A stretch of 64,000 nt of DNA from CAVUDO01 sp963740255 (GTDB taxonomy: Bacteria > Actinomycetota > Actinomycetes > Mycobacteriales > Cryptosporangiaceae): positions 62,001 to 126,000 of the forward strand of contig CAVUDO010000006.1 in NCBI GenBank assembly GCA_963740255.1. Reading direction: 5' to 3'. This document shows, one piece after another, positions 7,053-15,917 of this stretch (its first letter is position 1; every line of letters begins with the position of its first letter). The notes beneath the pieces were generated by a model. The model ran no database searches. It was not told the DNA's origin and saw only the letters and a program-made list of their open reading frames with translations. The position numbers and the translations under genes were made by a program.

Positions 7053-8432
7053 GTGGGCAGGCATACGAACGGTGACACTCCGACCGGGACGCTCTTCGTG
7101 GCGCCCGTCGATCCGGCGTTCCGTCGTGCCAGCGGCAAGTCGAGAGCGCGGGGCAAGGTAGCGCCGCCCGCGCCGCCCACCGGCCGCGCGGGCACCGGCC
7201 AGGGCAGCCCCGGCCGACCCGGTTCCCATCCGGCGTCCGCGCCTCCCGCACCCGGCCAGTCGGCATCGCGGCGCTCGTCCAACACCCGTCCGGCCGCGGG
7301 CGCCCGTTCCCCGGCGCCGCTCCGCCGTCCCGCCGGACCACCCCCGGCCGTCCCGCCGCGCAAGCGCACCAGGGTGCCTTTGTGGACGACGCTGTGCCTG
7401 GTCGTCGGCACCCTGCTGACGCTGTTGGGCTTCGGCGCGTTCGGTGCGGCGTACACGCTCAACAACAAGGTCGAGAGCAACATCACCCGGTCTGACCTGC
7501 TCGGTGCCTCGCGTTCGGAGAAGTCGGCCGCGACCGGCGCCGACATCAAGGGCCCGCTCAACTTCCTGCTGATCGGCTCGGACAGCCGGGCCGGCGACAA
7601 CGTCTCGTGGAAGTGGGACGGCGACGCCGAGTCGGTGCCGGGCGAACGCTCCGACGCGATCATGATGATCCACGTTCCGGCCACCCACGACCGGGCGTAC
7701 ATCGTGTCGGTGCCGCGGGACGCTCGGGTGGAGATCCCGCCGATGGAGGGCAAGCACGCCGGCGGCGAGGACATGATCAACGCGGCGTACACCGCGGGCG
7801 GCGCGCCCCTGCTGGTCAGCACGCTCAAGAAGCTCGGCGGCATCGACATCCAGTACCCGGTGATCATCGACTTCGCCGGCCTGCGCGGCATCACCGACGC
7901 CGTCGACGGGGTGGACGTCCACCTCGACGCAGCCGTCCAGGACGGCCGGACCCGGCACGTCTTCCCCAAGGGCAAGGTGCACCTGGACGGCCGGACCGCC
8001 GAGATCTTCGTCCGGCAGCGGTACTTCACCGACCCCGGTGCGTCCCAGCACGCCAAGAACCTGCGGGGCGGCACCGACTACGACCGGCAGAAGCGCCAGC
8101 AGCAGTACCTCCGGGCGCTCGCGGTGAAGCTGATCTCGCAGGGCTTCGGCAGCCCGACCAGGTTGCCGGCGTTGCTGGAGACCGTCAGCAAGGCCCTCAC
8201 GGTCGACAAGTCGATGCCGGTGCAAGATCTCGCCCTGAAGCTGTCCAAGGTGCGGCCGGACAACGTCCTGTTCTACTCACTGCCCCACGAGACGGTGGAG
8301 CTGGGTGGCCAGCAGTGGCGCGAGAACGTCAAGCAGCCGGACGCGCAGGAACTGTTCGACGCGATGAACCGCGACACGATGGCCCAGTACGTCCTCTCCC
8401 ACCCCCCGAACGACGTCAGCCGCGGCCAGTAG
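7053..8432 (+). CDS. LytR-CpsA-Psr (LCP) family ligase, second copy
   Basis: A 459-residue paralogue of the LCP protein just upstream. The cytoplasmic N-terminus is longer (about 105 residues, Pro/Ala/Arg-rich and probably disordered). One helix follows near 110-132 (WTTLCLVVGTLLTLLGFGAF), then the LCP core FLLIGSDSRAGDN, SDAIMMIHV, VSVPRDARVEI, MINAAYTAGG, VDVHLD, EIFVRQRYF..DYDRQKRQQ. The two copies differ in the inserts between these motifs, so they may serve different polymers. GTG start, with aaggg 18 bases upstream as a poor ribosome site; a downstream start is possible but would still precede the membrane helix. Confidence 0.9.
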   Translation: MGRHTNGDTPTGTLFVAPVDPAFRRASGKSRARGKVAPPAPPTGRAGTGQGSPGRPGSHPASAPPAPGQSASRRSSNTRPAAGARSPAPLRRPAGPPPAVPPRKRTRVPLWTTLCLVVGTLLTLLGFGAFGAAYTLNNKVESNITRSDLLGASRSEKSAATGADIKGPLNFLLIGSDSRAGDNVSWKWDGDAESVPGERSDAIMMIHVPATHDRAYIVSVPRDARVEIPPMEGKHAGGEDMINAAYTAGGAPLLVSTLKKLGGIDIQYPVIIDFAGLRGITDAVDGVDVHLDAAVQDGRTRHVFPKGKVHLDGRTAEIFVRQRYFTDPGASQHAKNLRGGTDYDRQKRQQQYLRALAVKLISQGFGSPTRLPALLETVSKALTVDKSMPVQDLALKLSKVRPDNVLFYSLPHETVELGGQQWRENVKQPDAQELFDAMNRDTMAQYVLSHPPNDVSRGQ

Positions 8433-8599
8433 CGGCCATCGTGTCCGACGCCGACCGCCGGGGGCGCCATACCGGGAGCACGAGCGCAGCGGAGATTCTG
8501 CGGGGACTGCGCGAGGACTGCTGGGTTCTGTCCGCGTTCACGGAGATTCCTGCCAACGCACGCTCGCGGCCGCCGCCGCCACGGTCGTCCTGACGCTCG

Positions 8600-8627
8600 G
8601 CCCTGCGGCTGAGAGCGGCCGCAGGGC
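8600..8627. terminator. Bidirectional hairpin between convergent genes
   Basis: Perfect 10-bp stem GCCCTGCGGC/GCCGCAGGGC with an 8-base loop, flanked by outer pairs CTGACG/CGTCAG. It ends where the converging flavoprotein gene stops (8629). It lacks a T-run, as most actinobacterial terminators do. The remaining 170 bases upstream (8433-8599) show no gene. Confidence 0.6.
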
Positions 8628-8628
8628 G

Positions 8629-10080
8629 TCAGTCCGCATCCGGGCGGGCGGGGCGGGCGTGCTGGCCGGTGGCTCCGTAGAACATCGCGGCGGCGTACTG
8701 CATCGACATCGACCAGGTCGGGTAGGCGTGCACCGTCTGGGCGATCCGGCCGACGACGACGTTCGTGCGCATGGCCAGTGCCGCCTCGGCGATCGCCTCG
8801 CCGGCCCGCGGGCCGACCACCACCGCGCCCACCAGCCGGTCCAGCGCGGAGGCCTTCACCGCACCGGTCGGGGCGGCGACCAGCTTCACGAAGCCCGCCG
8901 TCTCGCCCGCGCACCGGGCCCGGTCGCTGTGGGTGTCGGGCACCACCGCCACCCGGGCCCGCTCGCCCCACCGCTCGTACGCGGCCGCCTCGGTGAGCCC
9001 GACCGAGGCCACCTCCGGATCCGTGAACGTGACCCGCGGCACCACCCGGTCGTCCCAGCGTGCCCGACCTCCCGCGATGCCCGGGCGGAACCGGCTGGCG
9101 AACGCGTTGGTCGCGGCCAGCCGGCCCTGGGCGTACGCGACGTGGGTGAACTGGAGCCGCGAGACGCAGTCGCCCACCGCGAAGGTGGCCGGGTCGTCCG
9201 TCCGGAGGTAGTCGTCGGTGGCGATGAAGCCGCCCTTGGCGGTGGCGATGCCGGCAGTGTCCAGCCCGAGGTCGGCCGTGTTCGGGCGGCGCCCGGTGGC
9301 GACGAGGACGTGGGTGCCGGTCACGGTGGTCCCGCCGACCGTGAGCGTCGGCCCGGCCGGCGTGCTCGCCACCGCCGTCACGGGGTGTCCGGTGTGGACG
9401 GTTACGCCGTCGGCCGTCAGCGCGGCCCGCACCGCGGCCGAGGCGGCAGGGTCCTCGTTGGCCAGCAGCCGGGGCAGTGCCTCGACGAGCGTCACCGTGC
9501 TGCCGAGCCGCCGGAAGGCCTGGGCCAGTTCGCAGCCGATCGCGCCGCCGCCCAGCACGACCAGGTGCGCGGGCTGCTCGGTGAGCGAGAAGATCGTGCG
9601 GTTGGTCAGGTAGGGGACGGTGTCCAGGCCCGGGACGGGCGGCACGGCGGCGTCGGCGCCGGTCGCCAGGACGATCCGGTCGGCCCGGACCGGCTCCCCG
9701 TCCACCTCGATCGCGCCCGGACCGACGAAACGCGCCTGGCCGGTGCGAAGCCCGATGCCGCGCTGGGCGAGCAGGCGCGGCGACTCGTCCTTGGCGATCT
9801 CGGTGATCACCGTCTGCACGCGCGCCAGCACTCCGGCGAAGTCGACCTCGACCTGTGCCCGGTAGCCGCGCCCTGTGCCGTCCCGGGCATGGGCGACCCG
9901 GTTGGCGGTCTCGATCAGGGTCTTGCTCGGCACGCAGCCGTAGTACGTGCAGTCACCCCCCGGCTTGTCCGCCTCGACGAGCATGACCCGCCGGCCGGCC
10001 AGCCGGGCGGCGAACGCCGCCCCCAGCCCCGCCGAGCCCGCACCGACCACCAGCAGTTCCGTGTCGCTCACGTCGGCCAT
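8629..10080 (-). CDS. FAD-dependent pyridine nucleotide-disulfide oxidoreductase (mercuric reductase/lipoamide dehydrogenase-like)
   Basis: A 483-residue class I flavoprotein disulfide reductase. FAD-binding VVGAGSAGLGAA is at residues 11-22, the redox-active CTYYGC (Cys44, Cys49) has the C-x4-C spacing of this class, the NAD(P)-binding VVLGGGAIGCELAQAF lies mid-protein, and a second FAD motif FAVGDC follows. The C-terminal dimer domain has HAYPTWSM in place of the His-Pro-x-x-x-E active-site pair, as in the mercuric reductase-like proteins of unknown substrate. There is no N-terminal HMA domain or CC tail, so mercury reduction is not indicated. The ATG at 10080 directly abuts ggagg, so the GTG at 10071, nine bases further, may be the true start. 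Confidence 0.88.
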   Translation of the reverse strand: MADVSDTELLVVGAGSAGLGAAFAARLAGRRVMLVEADKPGGDCTYYGCVPSKTLIETANRVAHARDGTGRGYRAQVEVDFAGVLARVQTVITEIAKDESPRLLAQRGIGLRTGQARFVGPGAIEVDGEPVRADRIVLATGADAAVPPVPGLDTVPYLTNRTIFSLTEQPAHLVVLGGGAIGCELAQAFRRLGSTVTLVEALPRLLANEDPAASAAVRAALTADGVTVHTGHPVTAVASTPAGPTLTVGGTTVTGTHVLVATGRRPNTADLGLDTAGIATAKGGFIATDDYLRTDDPATFAVGDCVSRLQFTHVAYAQGRLAATNAFASRFRPGIAGGRARWDDRVVPRVTFTDPEVASVGLTEAAAYERWGERARVAVVPDTHSDRARCAGETAGFVKLVAAPTGAVKASALDRLVGAVVVGPRAGEAIAEAALAMRTNVVVGRIAQTVHAYPTWSMSMQYAAAMFYGATGQHARPARPDAD

Positions 10081-10243
10081 CCTCCCAGCGGCCCGGGCCG
10101 ACCGCGCGCCGGAGGGCGAGCACGTCACCGGATCGTTCGTTCGAGGCCGGGTCGTCCGATCCGCCGGCGGGCCGAAAGCCCGGGCGGGCGTGTTGGGCAT
10201 GGCGGGCATGGCGTCCGGCGCGGAATGCGGGTTGGATGGGCGC

Positions 10244-10597
10244 ATGCCTCCCCCGTCGCAGTCCGGTCCCTTCGAGGTGAAGAAGGTGACCACGGCCGAG
10301 ATCCCGGCCAACGCCCACCTGCTCGACTGCCGCGAGCCCGACGAATGGGCGGCGGGCCACATCCCCGATGCGCAGCACCTGCCGATGCGGGACATCCCTG
10401 CCCGGCTGGCCGAGATCCCGACCGACGTCCCCGTCGTCGTGGTCTGCCGCGTGGGCGGAAGGTCCGACCAGGTGGCCTCGTTCCTGAACGACCAGGGCTG
10501 GACGGACGTCGCCAGCCTGGACGGCGGCATGTGGAACTGGGAGGCGGCCGGCCGTCCGATGGTGAGCGACTCCGGCGGGCCGGCGCGGGTGGCCTGA
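10244..10597 (+). CDS. Single-domain rhodanese sulfurtransferase
   Basis: A 117-residue rhodanese-like protein. Landmarks are LLDCREPDEWAAGHIPDAQH (residues about 26-45) and the active-site loop VVCRVGGRSDQVA, with catalytic Cys in C-R-x-G-x-R-S, then LDGGMWNW near the end. Single-domain rhodaneses carry sulfane sulfur as a cysteine persulfide. ATG at 10244 is the first start after the divergent promoter region shared with the flavoprotein reductase (10081-10243); no other gene is seen in that gap. Confidence 0.9.
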   Translation: MPPPSQSGPFEVKKVTTAEIPANAHLLDCREPDEWAAGHIPDAQHLPMRDIPARLAEIPTDVPVVVVCRVGGRSDQVASFLNDQGWTDVASLDGGMWNWEAAGRPMVSDSGGPARVA

Positions 10598-10683
10598 CCC
10601 TTCGCGCGACCCGCCGAACGTTCGCGGTCCCGCCACCTCCGGTCGGTGGTGCGGCTGCCGTCCGCCGCGTAATCTCTGCGCTC

Positions 10684-11523
10684 GTGCCCCCCGCCCGGCC
10701 GCTGGTCGTCGCCCACCGAGGTGCCTCCGCGGCGCTCGCCGAACACACCTTGGCCGCGTACAGCCAGGCCGTGGACGAGGGTGCCGACGGCCTGGAGTGC
10801 GACGTCCGACTCACCAGCGACGGCCACCTCGTGTGCGTCCACGACCGGCGCCTGGAACGCACCTCCGACGGCCGGGGAGTGGTCAGCGAACGGTCGCTGG
10901 ACGACCTCAACGCGCTGGACTTCGGCTCCTGGAAGGACGAGCTGCCCGAGTCCGCCGACGACCTGGTGGTCGACCGGGACGTGTACTTCGACGACCTGGT
11001 GCGCGACTCGCACCGCCGGGTGCTCACCTTCGAGCGGCTGCTGGAGCTGGTGGTGGACGGCGGCCGGCCGCTGGCGCTGTACGTGGAGACCAAGCATCCG
11101 ACCCGGTACGGCGGCCTGGTGGAGCAGAAGCTGGTCAGCGCGCTGCGGCGGTTCGGGCTGGTGTCCGCGGTCGAGCCGGACCGGCCGCGGGCGGTGATGA
11201 TGTCGTTCTCGCCCGTCGCGGTGCGCCGGGTGCGGGAGATGGCCCCCGAGATCGACACCGTGGTGCTGTTCGAGGCCGTCCCGCGGGCGTACCGGGACGG
11301 CGGCCTGCCGCACGGCGCCAAGCTCGCCGGCCCCGGCCTGCACATCCTGCGCGAGCATCCGCGGTACGTGTCCCGGGTGCACGCCGCCGGCAACCAGGTC
11401 TACGCCTGGACGGTCGACGAGCCCGACGACATCGACTACGTCCTGTCGCTGGGCGTCGACGTGGTGGCGACGAACCGTCCGGCGGACGTGCTCGCCCGGA
11501 TCGAGGCGTACCAGCCCGGTTGA
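10684..11523 (+). CDS. glpQ: Glycerophosphodiester phosphodiesterase
   Basis: A 279-residue GDPD-family TIM-barrel enzyme that hydrolyses glycerophosphodiesters to sn-glycerol 3-phosphate and an alcohol. The signature VVAHRGASAALAEHTLAAY carries the catalytic His, the Glu of LECDVRLTSDGHLVCVHD binds the metal, the second catalytic His is in that VHD, and VYAWTVDEPDDI with GVDVVATNRP closes the barrel. There is no signal peptide, so the enzyme is cytoplasmic. GTG at 10684 lies a few residues before the first strand. Orthologues near DUF5926 genes are usual in actinobacteria, and DUF5926 is found 3.4 kb away here. Confidence 0.9.
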   Translation: MPPARPLVVAHRGASAALAEHTLAAYSQAVDEGADGLECDVRLTSDGHLVCVHDRRLERTSDGRGVVSERSLDDLNALDFGSWKDELPESADDLVVDRDVYFDDLVRDSHRRVLTFERLLELVVDGGRPLALYVETKHPTRYGGLVEQKLVSALRRFGLVSAVEPDRPRAVMMSFSPVAVRRVREMAPEIDTVVLFEAVPRAYRDGGLPHGAKLAGPGLHILREHPRYVSRVHAAGNQVYAWTVDEPDDIDYVLSLGVDVVATNRPADVLARIEAYQPG

Positions 11524-11646
11524 CCGTCGAGCGCGACAGCCCGGTGCCCAGCACGAGCCGGTGGGACGAGCCGCTGCGGCGAGACGGTGCGGCCGGGTGC
11601 GGCCCGGCGGTGGCGGTGGCGGTGGCCGGTCGGTCACACTGCCGGG

Positions 11647-13122
11647 GTGGACGCTCCGGACCTGGATCCGCTCACCGTGTTCACCGAGCTCGCGGGCATC
11701 GTCGAGGAGATCCACGGCAGCCTCCCCTTCCCGGACCGGCTGCGGCAGGCCCTCGACGCGGCCGTCCGGCACACCGGTGCGCGGGGCGCGTGCTACCTGG
11801 CGTCCGAGGTCGGGGCGATCCGGATCGCGGCGACCACCGCGCCGGCGTCCTGGATGGAGGGGCGCAGCATCCCGCTGGCCGACTCCAGCCTGGCCAAGCT
11901 CTTCGGCCGCTCGGTGCGCTCGTACGTGTTCGACACCAGCGACGGCGCGCCGGCCATGCGGGCGCCGATGGCCGCGCACGGGCTGCACCGGGCGCTGCTC
12001 GCCCGGGTGATGGCCGGCCCGCGTCCGCTCGGCGCGCTCGGCCTGTTCTGGGCCGAGGCCGGCTACCAGCCCAGTCCACTGCAGAGCGCGGCAGCGGAGT
12101 TCTTCGCCAGCGCGATCGGGGCGATGGTGCTGGCCCGTCCGATAGACCGGTCCGACCCGCTCGACGTCACCTCCCGGGACTGGCCGGACGGGCTGGCTCT
12201 GCTGGGCGACGACGAGCTGGTGCGGGCCTGGAACCCCACCGCGTCCGAGCTGACCGGTCTGTTGCCCGAGGACGTGCTGGGCAAGTCGCCTCCGTTCCCG
12301 GTGCCCTCGCCCGGCGGGGTGATCGAGCACCGGCTCGGTGAGGGCTCGTGGATCGAGCTCCGGTGCGCGCTGATGGACCCGTGGAAGGTGGTGACGTTCC
12401 GGGACGTCACCGGGCCGCGGCTGAAGAACGAAGCCCGTGACCTCTTCCTCGCCACCACCGGCCACGAGCTGCGCACCCCGCTCACGGTGGTGCGGGGGTA
12501 CGCCGACACACTGGCCACCCACTGGGACGAGATGGACGAGCCCGGACGCCGGGCGGCCGTGGACGTGATCGTCGGCCGCACCCGGCAGCTGGCCGAGCTC
12601 GTCGACCGCCTCCTGCTGGCCAGCAGCGACCAGCCCGACGTCCTCTCCGGCGACCGCAGCCCGTTCGACCTGCGGGCAGCGCTGCTCGACGTGCTGGAGC
12701 ACGCCCCGGCCAGCGAACGTGGTCACCACCTCCTCGTCGACCTGCCCGGATCGCTGCCGTGGGCCACCGGCGACCGGGCGACCATCGCCACGATCGTCAC
12801 CGAGCTGCTCACCAACGCGTACAAGTACTCCCCGGACGGCGGCGACGTGGAACTCGCCGCCGGGGCGGACGCCTCGTCGGTGTGGTTCCGGGTCAGCGAC
12901 CGCGGCGTGGGGATGTGCCCGGAGCACATCGACGCGGCGTTCACCCGGTTCTGGCAGGCCGAGCGGGGCGACCAGCGGCGGTTCGGCGGCGTCGGCCTCG
13001 GGCTGTACATCGTCCGCCGCCTGCTCGACCGGCAGGGCGGCTGGATCTCGCTCCGCCCCCGGCCCGGCGGCGGGATGGCGGCCGAGGTGCGACTGGCGCC
13101 GGTCTCCGGCGGGCAGCGATGA
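11647..13122 (+). CDS. GAF/PAS-type sensor histidine kinase
   Basis: A 491-residue soluble histidine kinase with no membrane helix. An N-terminal GAF-like domain (about 10-160; LPFPDRLRQALDAAVRHTGA, then LGALGLFWAEAG) is followed by a short PAS-like part (LLGDDELVRAWNPTASELTG). The kinase core has the H-box TGHELRTPLTVVRGY with the phosphorylated His at about 273, the N-box TELLTNAYKYSPDGG, G1 SDRGVGM, the F-box FTRFWQA, and G2 GGVGLGLYIVRRL. No response regulator is adjacent, so it is an orphan. GTG at 11647 was chosen; the more upstream frame is only a GC-rich, Arg/Trp-rich tail. Confidence 0.9.
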   Translation: MDAPDLDPLTVFTELAGIVEEIHGSLPFPDRLRQALDAAVRHTGARGACYLASEVGAIRIAATTAPASWMEGRSIPLADSSLAKLFGRSVRSYVFDTSDGAPAMRAPMAAHGLHRALLARVMAGPRPLGALGLFWAEAGYQPSPLQSAAAEFFASAIGAMVLARPIDRSDPLDVTSRDWPDGLALLGDDELVRAWNPTASELTGLLPEDVLGKSPPFPVPSPGGVIEHRLGEGSWIELRCALMDPWKVVTFRDVTGPRLKNEARDLFLATTGHELRTPLTVVRGYADTLATHWDEMDEPGRRAAVDVIVGRTRQLAELVDRLLLASSDQPDVLSGDRSPFDLRAALLDVLEHAPASERGHHLLVDLPGSLPWATGDRATIATIVTELLTNAYKYSPDGGDVELAAGADASSVWFRVSDRGVGMCPEHIDAAFTRFWQAERGDQRRFGGVGLGLYIVRRLLDRQGGWISLRPRPGGGMAAEVRLAPVSGGQR

Positions 13123-13176
13123 ATTCTGCTCCGCCGGGCAGTCATACCCTGCGCCGTCTCGATCCTGGCTGGCTCG

Positions 13177-14088
13177 CTACTGACCGGACTCGAGAGACAC
13201 GCCGTCGCCACGGTAGGCGGGGGACCGCGTGAGGAAGGCCACGGCCTCGGCCACGGTGCCCGGGTCGCTCAGGATGCGGTGATGCCCCAGGCCGCTCGTC
13301 GTCACGAGCCGCGCACCGGGCCAGGCCCCGGCGATCTCCTCGCTGTCGGAGTGGAAGGTCTGCGAGTCGGCCCGGTCGTGGATCAGCAGCACCGGCGGCA
13401 CGTCCATCTCCGCCGCCATGGCGGGCAGGTTGAAGTGCGACAGCGGCGCCGAGACCCGCCGTTCGAGCTGGGGGACGAGGCGGGTGCGGGTCCGGTCGCC
13501 GAAGCCCAACCACCGGGCGACATTGTGGGTGTACCGCGTGACGTCGCTCATCGGCGCGAAGAACACCGCGCGGCGCACGGCGAGGCCGTTGCGCAGGGCG
13601 ATGGCCGTGGCCATGCAGCCGAGCGAGTGCGCGAGGACCCCGTGGGCCGGGCCCTCCGACGCCGAGACGGCGGCAAGTGCGTCCGCGAACTCGACGGCCG
13701 TCCCCCGACCCCGGCCCGACTGTCCCGGCGAGGAGCTCCCATGGCTCGGCGCGTCGAAGCCGACCACCCGACACCCCGCCGCGACCAGCGGATCGATCAG
13801 GGCTTCGAGCTGGTCGTGCCGGCCGCCCCAGCCGTGCACCAGGTACACCACCGGCCCCTCGCCCCAGCTCTCCGCAGCCACCCGGCCGGCGTGCAGCGGT
13901 ACGTCGAACCGCCGGCCGGGCCGGTGCGTGCCCCGCCGGTCGTTGGGCGGCACCCGGAACCACAGCACCCCGGCCCACCACGCGCCGAGCGCCGGAGCGG
14001 TGACCTCCAGGAGGCCGAAGGCGCGGCGCACCAGGCCGATTCCCCACCCCTTGGCACGAACGGTCATGCTTTTCTGGAGCACGGGCAT
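13177..14088 (-). CDS. Alpha/beta hydrolase
   Basis: A 303-residue alpha/beta-fold hydrolase. The oxyanion segment is YLVHGWGGR, the nucleophile elbow is AHSLGCM with Ser in the middle, the acid is in LLIHDRADSQTF, and the catalytic His is in SGLGHHRIL. A hydrophobic stretch near residues 20-45 (FGLLEVTAPALGAWWAGVLW) could anchor the protein or be a buried helix. The substrate is unknown. Its start is 26 bases after the stop of the TetR gene on the same strand, which supports an operon, the hydrolase being the regulated gene. Confidence 0.87.
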   Translation of the reverse strand: MPVLQKSMTVRAKGWGIGLVRRAFGLLEVTAPALGAWWAGVLWFRVPPNDRRGTHRPGRRFDVPLHAGRVAAESWGEGPVVYLVHGWGGRHDQLEALIDPLVAAGCRVVGFDAPSHGSSSPGQSGRGRGTAVEFADALAAVSASEGPAHGVLAHSLGCMATAIALRNGLAVRRAVFFAPMSDVTRYTHNVARWLGFGDRTRTRLVPQLERRVSAPLSHFNLPAMAAEMDVPPVLLIHDRADSQTFHSDSEEIAGAWPGARLVTTSGLGHHRILSDPGTVAEAVAFLTRSPAYRGDGVSLESGQ

Positions 14089-14114
14089 GGTTTCTCCTCG
14101 GGAGGCTCGTGTCG

Positions 14115-14711
14115 TCAGGAGCGGGGCGGGGATGCGGCGGTGAGCAGGGCCTCGAAGGCCCGCCTTGCCCGGGTCTCGGCCCGGGGATCGGCCAGCAGCC
14201 GCAGGGTGTGGCGGTAGGCGAGCAGCACGCCGTGCAGGTCCTGGGCGAACTGGTCGGGTTCGGCGTCGGGCCGGAAGTGGCCCTCGGCGATTCCGGTGCG
14301 GAAGACCTGGGCGACGGTGTCCAGCCAGTCGCGCTCGCGACGGACCAGGTGGTCGCGGACCGGCCCGGGCTGGTCGTCCAGTTCACCGCTCGCCGCCATG
14401 AACACGCAGCCGCCTGGCAGCGCGTTGGTTGTCCAGTCGAGCCATCGTTCGAACAGCACCCGCAGGCGCGGCTCACCCCGGCGTGCGGCCCGTGCCGGCA
14501 CGAGCACGTGGTCGACGATCCGAGCCGCGGCATGGTCGAGCACCTGGATCTGCAGGGACTCCTTCGACTGGAAGTGGGCGAACAGGCCGCTCTTCGAGAG
14601 GTTGGTCTGCTGTGCCAGCGAACCGATCGTCAACCCGGTGAGCCCGACGCTGCTCGCGAGCCGGGTGGCCTCGTCCAGGATCAACTGTCTGGTGTCGTCG
14701 CCCTTGCCCAT
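14115..14711 (-). CDS. TetR/AcrR family repressor
   Basis: A 198-residue TetR repressor. The DNA-binding domain is at the N-terminus: RQLILDEATRLASSVGLTGL, then IGSLAQQTNLSKSGLFAHF with the usual Phe-His-x2-SKE end (residues 8-55). The C-terminal part (FERWLDWTTNALPGGCVFMA) resembles the TetR_C_11/YdaR-like ligand domain with the GGC motif. The ATG at 14711 follows a palindromic candidate operator. It precedes the alpha/beta hydrolase, the likely target, in the same operon. Confidence 0.9.
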   Translation of the reverse strand: MGKGDDTRQLILDEATRLASSVGLTGLTIGSLAQQTNLSKSGLFAHFQSKESLQIQVLDHAAARIVDHVLVPARAARRGEPRLRVLFERWLDWTTNALPGGCVFMAASGELDDQPGPVRDHLVRRERDWLDTVAQVFRTGIAEGHFRPDAEPDQFAQDLHGVLLAYRHTLRLLADPRAETRARRAFEALLTAASPPRS

Positions 14712-14727
14712 GACCGCATTTCTAGCA

Positions 14728-14737
14728 CGAACGTTCG
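14728..14737. promoter_or_regulatory. Candidate TetR operator CGAACGTTCG
   Basis: A perfect 10-bp palindrome 17 bases before the TetR start; a plausible -10 TAGAAA (minus strand) lies between it and the gene, so a repressor bound here would block transcription. The identity of the binding protein is inferred from position only. Confidence 0.5.
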
Positions 14738-14959
14738 GTTTCTTCCAGGCGGCCGCATGTCGCTCGGGCGCCAGCCGCCGAACCCCGTGCGGCAACGTGC
14801 CACGGCCCGCGCCGGACCCGGCACCGCAGCGCCCCAGCCGGCGAGGGCGCGGCGACCGCCGGGTGGGCGGGAGGCGCCCGCGGATGAGGGTCGGGGCAGG
14901 CGGGTCCGGGCCGGACCGCCTAGTGTCGTCCGGCGGGTACCGGCGTTCGAGGAGGACAC

Positions 14960-15829
14960 GTGGGCAAGCGAGGTCGTGGGGGCGAGGGGCGCCGGGTGCG
15001 GCGGGAGAAGGTGCGGGACGTGTTCGTCGGGCGTCCGTTCGAGGGCATGCCGAGCGAGACGGAGTGGGTCGCGCTGCGCGAACTGGTGCCGGCGGCCACC
15101 GCACCCGTCCGCCTCGCCGACCCCGCGCACGCCGACCGCACGGTGATCGTCACGAGCGTGCTGCCGATGGCCTACCCCGCCCTGGTCAAGCCGGACGGAC
15201 GGATCTTCCTGGCCGTCCAGTGCCAGGCCCGCTCCGGCGACCTCGGTCGCGATCTCGCGGCCGTGCTGGAACTCGCGCTGGACGCCGAGCCGGCCACCTA
15301 CGTGGCGGTGACCGAACTTCCTGGCGCTGGCGCGCGGCTGCCGGACCTGCTCGCCGCCGAACCTCTCGAACCGACCCTGCACCCCACCTTCGGCTTCTGG
15401 CTGGACGACGAGCCAGCGGCCGACCCCGAGGTGACGGCCAGCCTGGAACGGGCCAACTCCACGATCCTGCCCACCGCGCGGCTGAACTCCGCCCCGTCGG
15501 CCTACTGGTGCCAGGTGGCGGAGAAGGCCCACCTGCGGTGGGTGCTGCCCGAGGACGAGGACGCCGCCCTGGACGCCCTCGCCCGGCTCTACGCCGCCGG
15601 GGAGATCGCGCTCGGCGAGGGCACCCGGTACGTCGGCGCGTTCCGTGCCCACGGACTGCTGGTGCCCGTCTGGGACCTGCCGCACGGACCGGAGCCGGAC
15701 ACCTACGAGGACCCGCTCGCGGCGCTGGCCAAGCGGTACGCCGAGGCGCTGGCCGTGACCGGCCCGCTCACGGCGGCGGAGCGCCGGGTCCGGGAGGGCC
15801 TGCGCGGTCGCCAGCTCACCCTGCGCTGA
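14960..15829 (+). CDS. DUF5926 family protein
   Basis: A 289-residue soluble protein of the actinobacterial DUF5926 family, function unknown. The recognisable start is a basic segment (MGKRGRGGEGRRVRREKVRD), then VFVGRPFEGMPSETEWVALR, and later HPTFGFWLDD and ARLNSAPSAYWCQVAEKAHL, RWVLPEDEDAALDALARL. The family is widespread in actinobacteria near glycerophosphodiesterase and core metabolic genes. GTG at 14960 has a perfect gaggagg seven bases upstream. No catalytic motif is apparent. Confidence 0.85.
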   Translation: MGKRGRGGEGRRVRREKVRDVFVGRPFEGMPSETEWVALRELVPAATAPVRLADPAHADRTVIVTSVLPMAYPALVKPDGRIFLAVQCQARSGDLGRDLAAVLELALDAEPATYVAVTELPGAGARLPDLLAAEPLEPTLHPTFGFWLDDEPAADPEVTASLERANSTILPTARLNSAPSAYWCQVAEKAHLRWVLPEDEDAALDALARLYAAGEIALGEGTRYVGAFRAHGLLVPVWDLPHGPEPDTYEDPLAALAKRYAEALAVTGPLTAAERRVREGLRGRQLTLR

Positions 15830-15917
15830 CACCCGTCCGGAAGGCGCACTGCCCGGGCGTCCGCGGCGGGAATCTCCGCGGCGCGGGAGCGCGTAAGTCG
15901 TCGCCGGCGACCTCCGG

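Noticed and set aside
8659..10683. Long plus-strand frame in front of glpQ
   Set aside because: Arg/Pro/Gly-rich antisense of the flavoprotein gene; glpQ starts at the GTG 10684 right before its catalytic motif.
8629..12927. A 1432-residue open frame on the minus strand running past the flavoprotein gene
   Set aside because: Only 8629-10080 has protein-like sequence; upstream it is the antisense of the rhodanese, glycerophosphodiesterase and histidine kinase genes and stays open because of high GC.
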